Part shown: in pieces, positions 6,841-10,294 of the stretch
Layout: every line of letters begins with the position of its first letter
Position numbering within the stretch: position 1 is the stretch's first letter
Assembly (NCBI GenBank): GCA_001796865.1
Contig: MGNQ01000039.1
Coordinates: forward strand, 697 to 10,990
Reading direction: 5' to 3'
Source of the DNA: Chloroflexi bacterium RBG_16_56_11
GTDB lineage: Bacteria; Chloroflexota; Dehalococcoidia; Dehalococcoidales; RBG-16-60-22
DNA length: 10,294 nucleotides
Made by a program: the position numbers and the translations under genes
Notes under the pieces: model-generated
Database searches by the model: none
The model's input: the letters and a program-made list of their open reading frames with translations, nothing else
Told to the model about the DNA's origin: nothing

Positions 6841-7770
6841 CTACGGCCTTTTTTTATCGAAGTTCTGGTCCAGGAATTTTATTACCTGGTCGTAAACGCC
6901 GGGGTACTGCCAGGAGTAATCATGCCCCGGGGCCTTCAGCCAGCTGAGAATATCCCCGGGGACATCATCCGGCGAGGAAAGCCCGAGCCAGCTCTTGAAC
7001 GTGGCCCAGACCATGGCCGGGACATTGCCCCGGCTAAAAGTATCGATGCCTTTTCCGTTACTGTTCACCAGCAGTGTCCTGTCGAATGTCACCGGACTGT
7101 TCCAGAACGGCATGCCCGTCTGGATGCTATAGACCTGTGACTTGTCCTTCAAGAAGGCCATGGTCTTATCGGTGATGACTGTCCCGGTGCTTTCCCCGGC
7201 GACGATGATCTTTAACCCGGGCAGGTGGTCAGTAAGGAACTCCACCCGCATGGCCAGGTCCCTCGCCTTGTGGGGATAGCGTCGCGCCGCTTCGATAAAC
7301 TCCTTGATGCAACCCCAGAGCCCGCCGCTGGTCCGCCGGTAGTTCACCACCGCCGAGCTGTACCCCAGGTCATCCAGCTGCGACCTGATACCGTCGATAA
7401 TGGTCGCCCAACCCTCCCCCTGTCTCGCGGTGCTCCACCCCCAGCCGCCGGAGTTAAAGATAACAATGACGTCTTTATTCCTGGCTTCCAGGTAGGTCGC
7501 CACGAGCTGGTCGGCCAGTCTCTGGAGCTTTTGTTGACTGTGCCCTACCAGTTCGCCGGCCAGTCCCACCGCATCATCGATAATCGCCTGTGGCACGGAC
7601 GAATAGTCTATCGCTGTTAAACCCGGGGCACTAATCCCGATATCTTTAGTCATCCCGTCCTCTGAATTCGATGGCGTCAGCCAGGCGACGGCAAGCAGGA
7701 CAACGACCAGTAAGAATATCACCAGTCCTGTTGCGCCGATTTTCTTTAACATGACCTGCTTCGACACCAT
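6841..7770 (-). CDS. Membrane-anchored alpha/beta-hydrolase-like protein of unknown function
   Basis: I do not recognise the precise family of this 309-residue protein. It begins with a short basic stretch (KQVMLKK) and a hydrophobic segment at about 12-31, with no lipobox cysteine, so it is probably an uncleaved signal anchor placing the rest outside the cytoplasm. The soluble part has alpha/beta-hydrolase features: a strand and turn VIVIFNSGGWGWS (101-113), which could form the oxyanion hole, a nucleophile-elbow sequence IIVAGESTG (188-196) with candidate nucleophile Ser194, and a C-terminal APGHDYSW with candidate catalytic His283. Asp243 is a plausible acid. An esterase, lipase or peptidase role is possible but unproven. 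The ATG at 7770 is 11 nt past the argD stop and lacks a clear ribosome binding site; an ATG at 7752, just before the LKK-anchor, is an alternative. It sits between argD and argG in the same orientation, so it should be cotranscribed with arginine genes, with which it has no obvious biochemical link. Confidence 0.8.
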   Translation of the reverse strand: MVSKQVMLKKIGATGLVIFLLVVVLLAVAWLTPSNSEDGMTKDIGISAPGLTAIDYSSVPQAIIDDAVGLAGELVGHSQQKLQRLADQLVATYLEARNKDVIVIFNSGGWGWSTARQGEGWATIIDGIRSQLDDLGYSSAVVNYRRTSGGLWGCIKEFIEAARRYPHKARDLAMRVEFLTDHLPGLKIIVAGESTGTVITDKTMAFLKDKSQVYSIQTGMPFWNSPVTFDRTLLVNSNGKGIDTFSRGNVPAMVWATFKSWLGLSSPDDVPGDILSWLKAPGHDYSWQYPGVYDQVIKFLDQNFDKKRP

Positions 7771-7781
7771 TTTAGCAATAT

Positions 7782-8969
7782 TTACCCGGCAATTCCAGAA
7801 AATACCTCTTCGAGAACAGACACGGCCCGGTCAACATCTTCGTTGCCGATAATGAGCGGCGGCACCAGGCGTATCGCGTTCGGTTTTACCCGGTTGACCA
7901 GCAACCCCTTTTCCAGGCAGGCCATCAGGACTTTCTGGCCTATCTCGGCGTTAAACTCCACGGCCACCAGCAGCCCCGCTCCCCTCACTTCGGTAATGAA
8001 GCCGTGTTTCTGTTTCAGTTCCCGCAGCTTCGCCATGAGGTATTGCCCGGTCTTTTTCACCCGCGAGACGACATCGTTATCAATGAAATACTTCAGCACT
8101 GCGCAGGCTGCCGCGCTGGTGACCGGATTGCCGCCGAAAGTTGAGTTGTGGTCGCCGGGGGCGAAAACGGCCGCCCTTTCTTTGGCCAGCACCGCCCCGA
8201 TGGGGATGCCGCCGCCCAGCCCCTTGGCCAGGGTCATAATATCCGGCTCGATGCCGTAGAGCTGGTATCCGAAAAGCGTCCCGAGCCGCCCTATCCCGGT
8301 CTGGACCTCGTCCAGGATTAGAAGCAGGCCTTTCCGATCGCACCACTCCCGGACCTTTTTCGGATAATCCTTATCCGGCATATTCACACCGGTCTCGCCC
8401 TGGACGAGCTCCATCATCACGGCGCAGGTCCGGTCCGTCGTGGCCGACTTGACGGCTTCGATATCATTGTTGGCCACGTTGACGAATCCTGCCGGCATGG
8501 GCAAGTACGGCTCATGCATCTTGGGCTGCCCGCTCGCCGCTGTCAGCGCCAGGGAGCGACCGTGAAACGACCCCATCATCGTAATCACTTCGTAAGCGCC
8601 TTTTAGCTTGAGGTGCCCGTATCGCCGCGCCAGCTTGATGGCGCCCTCGTTGGCTTCCAGTCCGCTGTTGCCGATGAAGACACGGTCCAGGCAACTGTTC
8701 TCGACGAGAAGCTGGGCCAGGCGGACCTGGGGAACGGTATAGTACCAGTTTGACGTCTGTATCAATGTGCGCGCCTGTTCCTCCAGGGCCTTGACGATTA
8801 CCGGGTGACAGTGGCCCAGGCTATCCACCGCCAGCCCCCCGACGAAGTCGAGGTATTCCCGGCCTTTATCGTCCCAGACCCGCGCCCCTTCTCCCCTGAC
8901 GATGGTCAGCGGAATACGCACGATGGTCTGCATGTAGTACTTTTTTTCCAGCTCCACCCAGTCAGTCAT
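7782..8969 (-). CDS. argD: Acetylornithine aminotransferase
   Basis: ArgD is a PLP-dependent class III aminotransferase that converts N-acetylglutamate semialdehyde to N-acetylornithine using glutamate. The 395-residue length is typical. Motifs include the PLP phosphate-binding region NSGLEANEGAIKLAR (101-115), SFHGRS (134-139), LILDEVQTGIGR (217-228, Asp220 contacting the pyridine nitrogen), and TLAKGLGGG with the Schiff-base lysine Lys249. The usual NSGAEANEAA reads NSGLEANEGA here, a mild variant. The ATG at 8969 has GAAGG 7 nt upstream; the gap to argB is 24 nt and to the hydrolase-like gene 11 nt. Related class III enzymes (ornithine or 4-aminobutyrate aminotransferases) look similar, but the arginine operon context supports ArgD. 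Some ArgD proteins also act in lysine synthesis, which sequence alone cannot settle. Confidence 0.95.
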   Translation of the reverse strand: MTDWVELEKKYYMQTIVRIPLTIVRGEGARVWDDKGREYLDFVGGLAVDSLGHCHPVIVKALEEQARTLIQTSNWYYTVPQVRLAQLLVENSCLDRVFIGNSGLEANEGAIKLARRYGHLKLKGAYEVITMMGSFHGRSLALTAASGQPKMHEPYLPMPAGFVNVANNDIEAVKSATTDRTCAVMMELVQGETGVNMPDKDYPKKVREWCDRKGLLLILDEVQTGIGRLGTLFGYQLYGIEPDIMTLAKGLGGGIPIGAVLAKERAAVFAPGDHNSTFGGNPVTSAAACAVLKYFIDNDVVSRVKKTGQYLMAKLRELKQKHGFITEVRGAGLLVAVEFNAEIGQKVLMACLEKGLLVNRVKPNAIRLVPPLIIGNEDVDRAVSVLEEVFSGIAG

Positions 8970-8993
8970 TTCACTACCTTCGCTTGTTACCCG

Positions 8994-9776
8994 TCACTTA
9001 TATATCGTCGTCCCGCCCCGGGGAGCCTCGAACTCTTCCCTCAGGGCGTGTGGTACTCTACCGTCTATTATACGGGTAACCGCCCCGGCATTTAAAGCCT
9101 TCAGACAGGCGTTAATCTTGGGTATCATCCCCCCGGAAATCACGCCGGCGGCCACCAGCTTTTCCACCTCCGTTACCGAAAGACGGGAAATGACCTCACC
9201 CGAGGCATCACTGACACCCGCCACGTCCGTCAGGAATATCAGCCGGCCCGCCTTCACCGCTGCGGCGATTTCTCCGGCAACAGGGTCGCCGTTTATATTG
9301 ATGATGTCCGGGGCGCCCTCCGGCCGACCGATGGACAGGAGGCTTATTGGCGACACGACCGGTATGAAACCGCCCCCGAGCAGCGCTTCCAGGACCGCCG
9401 GGTTGACCTTCACCACCTCCCCAACGTACCCCAGCTCCGGGCTTTTCATCCGGCTTTCGACCATGGCGCCGTCGACGCCGCTGATGCCCGCCGCTTTACC
9501 CCCCCGGTTGTTTATGGCCGCCGCGATTTCTTTATTCGCCAGCCCGGCGAGTACCGCCGCCGCCACCTGGAGCGTGGGTAAATCGGTGATGCGCTCGCCG
9601 CGGACGAACTTCGTCCCGATTCCCCGGGTCTTGAGCCATTCGGTAACGGTGTTACCACCGCCGTGCACTACGACCAGCGATTTCCCTTCCTTCTGGAGGG
9701 CGACGATATCTTCGATGGTGGTGTCCCCGCTGCCGAAGGTAGAACCGCCTATCTTGATAACCGCTATTTCATTCAT
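8994..9776 (-). CDS. argB: Acetylglutamate kinase
   Basis: ArgB phosphorylates N-acetylglutamate, often the regulated step of the pathway. From the ATG at 9776 the protein has 260 residues and begins MNEIAVIKIGGST, which is the usual family N-terminus; AAGGA lies 5 nt upstream. An in-frame GTG at 9791 would add five residues (MTRNR) and lies at the edge of a repeat, so I prefer the ATG. Amino-acid kinase motifs are visible: IKIGGS (7-12), VVVHGGGNT (35-43), GERITD, the substrate-binding segment ININGDPVAGEIA, FLTDVAGVSD, and GGMIPKI near the C-terminus. The family more often has HGGGP and NINAD, so this is a somewhat divergent member. It lacks the N-terminal helix extension of arginine-sensitive hexameric ArgB enzymes, so feedback inhibition by arginine is less certain. 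The gene is 24 nt upstream of argD. Confidence 0.94.
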   Translation of the reverse strand: MNEIAVIKIGGSTFGSGDTTIEDIVALQKEGKSLVVVHGGGNTVTEWLKTRGIGTKFVRGERITDLPTLQVAAAVLAGLANKEIAAAINNRGGKAAGISGVDGAMVESRMKSPELGYVGEVVKVNPAVLEALLGGGFIPVVSPISLLSIGRPEGAPDIININGDPVAGEIAAAVKAGRLIFLTDVAGVSDASGEVISRLSVTEVEKLVAAGVISGGMIPKINACLKALNAGAVTRIIDGRVPHALREEFEAPRGGTTIYK

Positions 9777-9790
9777 CCGGTTCCTTGTCA

Positions 9791-9870
9791 CCCTCTCCTT
9801 CGAGGGGAGAGAGAAGGGTGAGGGTGAATCCCCTGACTCTGACTCTCTCCCGCAAGGGGAGAGAAGACCC
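9791..9870. repeat. Pair of related GC-rich inverted repeats in the argJ-argB gap
   Basis: Two similar hairpin units lie side by side. Unit one pairs CTCTCC at 9793-9798 with GGAGAG at 9806-9811 around a 7-nt loop. Unit two pairs TCTCTCCC at 9844-9851 with GGGAGAGA at 9857-9864 around the loop GCAAG. Between them are GGGTGAGGGTGA (9816-9827) and a tandem GACTCT doublet (9835-9846). The combination of CCCTCACCC, CTCTCCCC and GGAGAGGG blocks resembles dispersed intergenic palindromic repeats seen in many bacterial genomes. In the minus-strand transcript neither hairpin is followed by a U-run, so it is not a standard terminator for argJ. The unit nearest argB ends 15 nt before its ATG and could affect ribosome access. 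Repeat nature is inferred from style and internal duplication only. Confidence 0.6.
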
Positions 9871-9898
9871 TTTTTAACATATTTTGGTTACGTGTCAA
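9871..9898 (-). promoter_or_regulatory. Possible internal promoter for argB and downstream genes
   Basis: On the minus strand a perfect TTGACA (9898 to 9893) is followed after 16 nt by TAAAAA (9876 to 9871), a 4-of-6 match to the -10 consensus. It begins 5 nt after the argJ stop, in a local AT-rich patch. Transcription would start around 9864, so the leader to argB would contain the paired hairpins. The -10 box is weak and no arginine-repressor operator could be recognised, so this is tentative. Confidence 0.35.
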
Positions 9899-9903
9899 AT
9901 TTT

Positions 9904-10294
9904 TCACGTAGTGTATTCCGCGTTTATCCTGACATACTCCTCGGAGAGGTCGCAGCCCCAGGCCGTTGCCGACGCCTTGCCCAGGTTGAGGTTCAAGGTG
10001 AGGATGACCTCTTCGCCTTTCAAATGCTCGACTACATTTCTCTTATCAAAATCCAGGGGAGTTCCCGCTGCCACTACATGGCTGTCCCCGATATACAGCT
10101 CCAATTTTTCCGGGTCGAGCGCCGCCCCGCTCCGTCCCGCCGCCGCCAGCACCCTCCCCCAGTTGGGGTCGGCACCGTGGACGGCCGTCTTGACCAGGGA
10201 TGAGCTCACGATAGTCCTGGCGGCGATACGGGCGTCGGCCGTGCTGGCCGCCCCGGTCACCCTGACCTCGATGAGCCGGGTAGCCCCTTCACCG
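9904..10294 (-). CDS. argJ: Bifunctional ornithine acetyltransferase/N-acetylglutamate synthase, C-terminal part (5' end cut by window)
   Basis: About 129 C-terminal residues of ArgJ are present, open at the window edge. ArgJ moves the acetyl group from N-acetylornithine back to glutamate; some members also use acetyl-CoA. The visible part belongs to the beta chain generated by self-cleavage; the cleavage-site threonine lies upstream, outside the window. Diagnostic segments are GEGATRLIEVRVTGA at the edge, SSSLVKTAVHGADPNWGRVLAAAGR, and the C-terminal GCDLSEEYVRINAEYTT ending in TGA at 9904. It is followed by a 127-nt gap before the argB ATG, the largest within the arginine cluster. Whether the enzyme is mono- or bifunctional cannot be decided here. 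Confidence 0.95.
   Translation of the reverse strand, partial: GEGATRLIEVRVTGAASTADARIAARTIVSSSLVKTAVHGADPNWGRVLAAAGRSGAALDPEKLELYIGDSHVVAAGTPLDFDKRNVVEHLKGEEVILTLNLNLGKASATAWGCDLSEEYVRINAEYTT

Noticed and set aside
9844..9875. Hairpin plus T5 run on the plus strand as a Rho-independent terminator.
   Set aside because: Only the plus strand has the T-run, six bases after the stem, and no plus-strand gene leads into it; argJ reads the other way.
9118..10203. Long plus-strand open frame of 361 codons opposite argB and argJ.
   Set aside because: It is antisense to two clear arginine genes, crosses the intergenic repeat, has proline/serine-rich shadow composition and resembles no protein family.

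Overview
The window is a gene-dense bacterial chromosomal segment of fairly high GC. Almost everything lies on the minus strand, so transcription runs from high to low coordinates. The content is housekeeping: most of an arginine biosynthesis operon, a two-gene ABC exporter, the gene for ribosomal protein L28, and a fatty-acid kinase pair. No rRNA, tRNA, CRISPR array, transposase or phage gene is visible. The fakA-fakB pair next to a divergent rpmB, and the form of the arginine cluster, suggest a Gram-positive-like or Chloroflexota (Dehalococcoidia-type) lineage. This is an inference from gene order and protein style, not from a marker gene.

Right to left, in transcription order, the minus-strand cluster is: argJ (3' part only, 10294-9904), argB, argD, a membrane-anchored alpha/beta-hydrolase-like protein of unknown role, argG, argH, an ABC transporter ATPase and its ABC-2 permease (ending at 2618). 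From argB to argH the gaps are 24 nt or less and argG/argH overlap by ATGA; the ABC pair follows 60 nt after argH. Together these enzymes cover acetylglutamate to acetylglutamyl phosphate (ArgB), the acetylornithine transamination (ArgD), acetyl recycling (ArgJ), and citrulline to arginine (ArgG, ArgH). ArgC and ArgF are not in the window.

The 127-nt argJ-argB gap is the only sizeable non-coding interval in the operon. It holds two related GC-rich inverted repeats of the dispersed 'CCCTCACCC...CTCTCCCC...GGAGAGGG' style, and a TTGACA-containing promoter candidate that could restart transcription into argB.

On the plus strand, rpmB (2436-2621) has a convincing promoter, a good ribosome binding site and a TTG start. 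It converges on the ABC permease gene so tightly that the two stop codons share a CTAG. Divergent from rpmB, fakA (2294-660) and fakB (641 to beyond position 1) form a fatty-acid kinase operon: FakA phosphorylates fatty acids presented by the DegV-family protein FakB.

No clearly novel multi-gene system is visible. The items most worth following up are the uncharacterised exported hydrolase inside the arginine operon, the repeat and promoter arrangement before argB, and the absence of a terminator between the arg/ABC transcript and the antisense rpmB gene.
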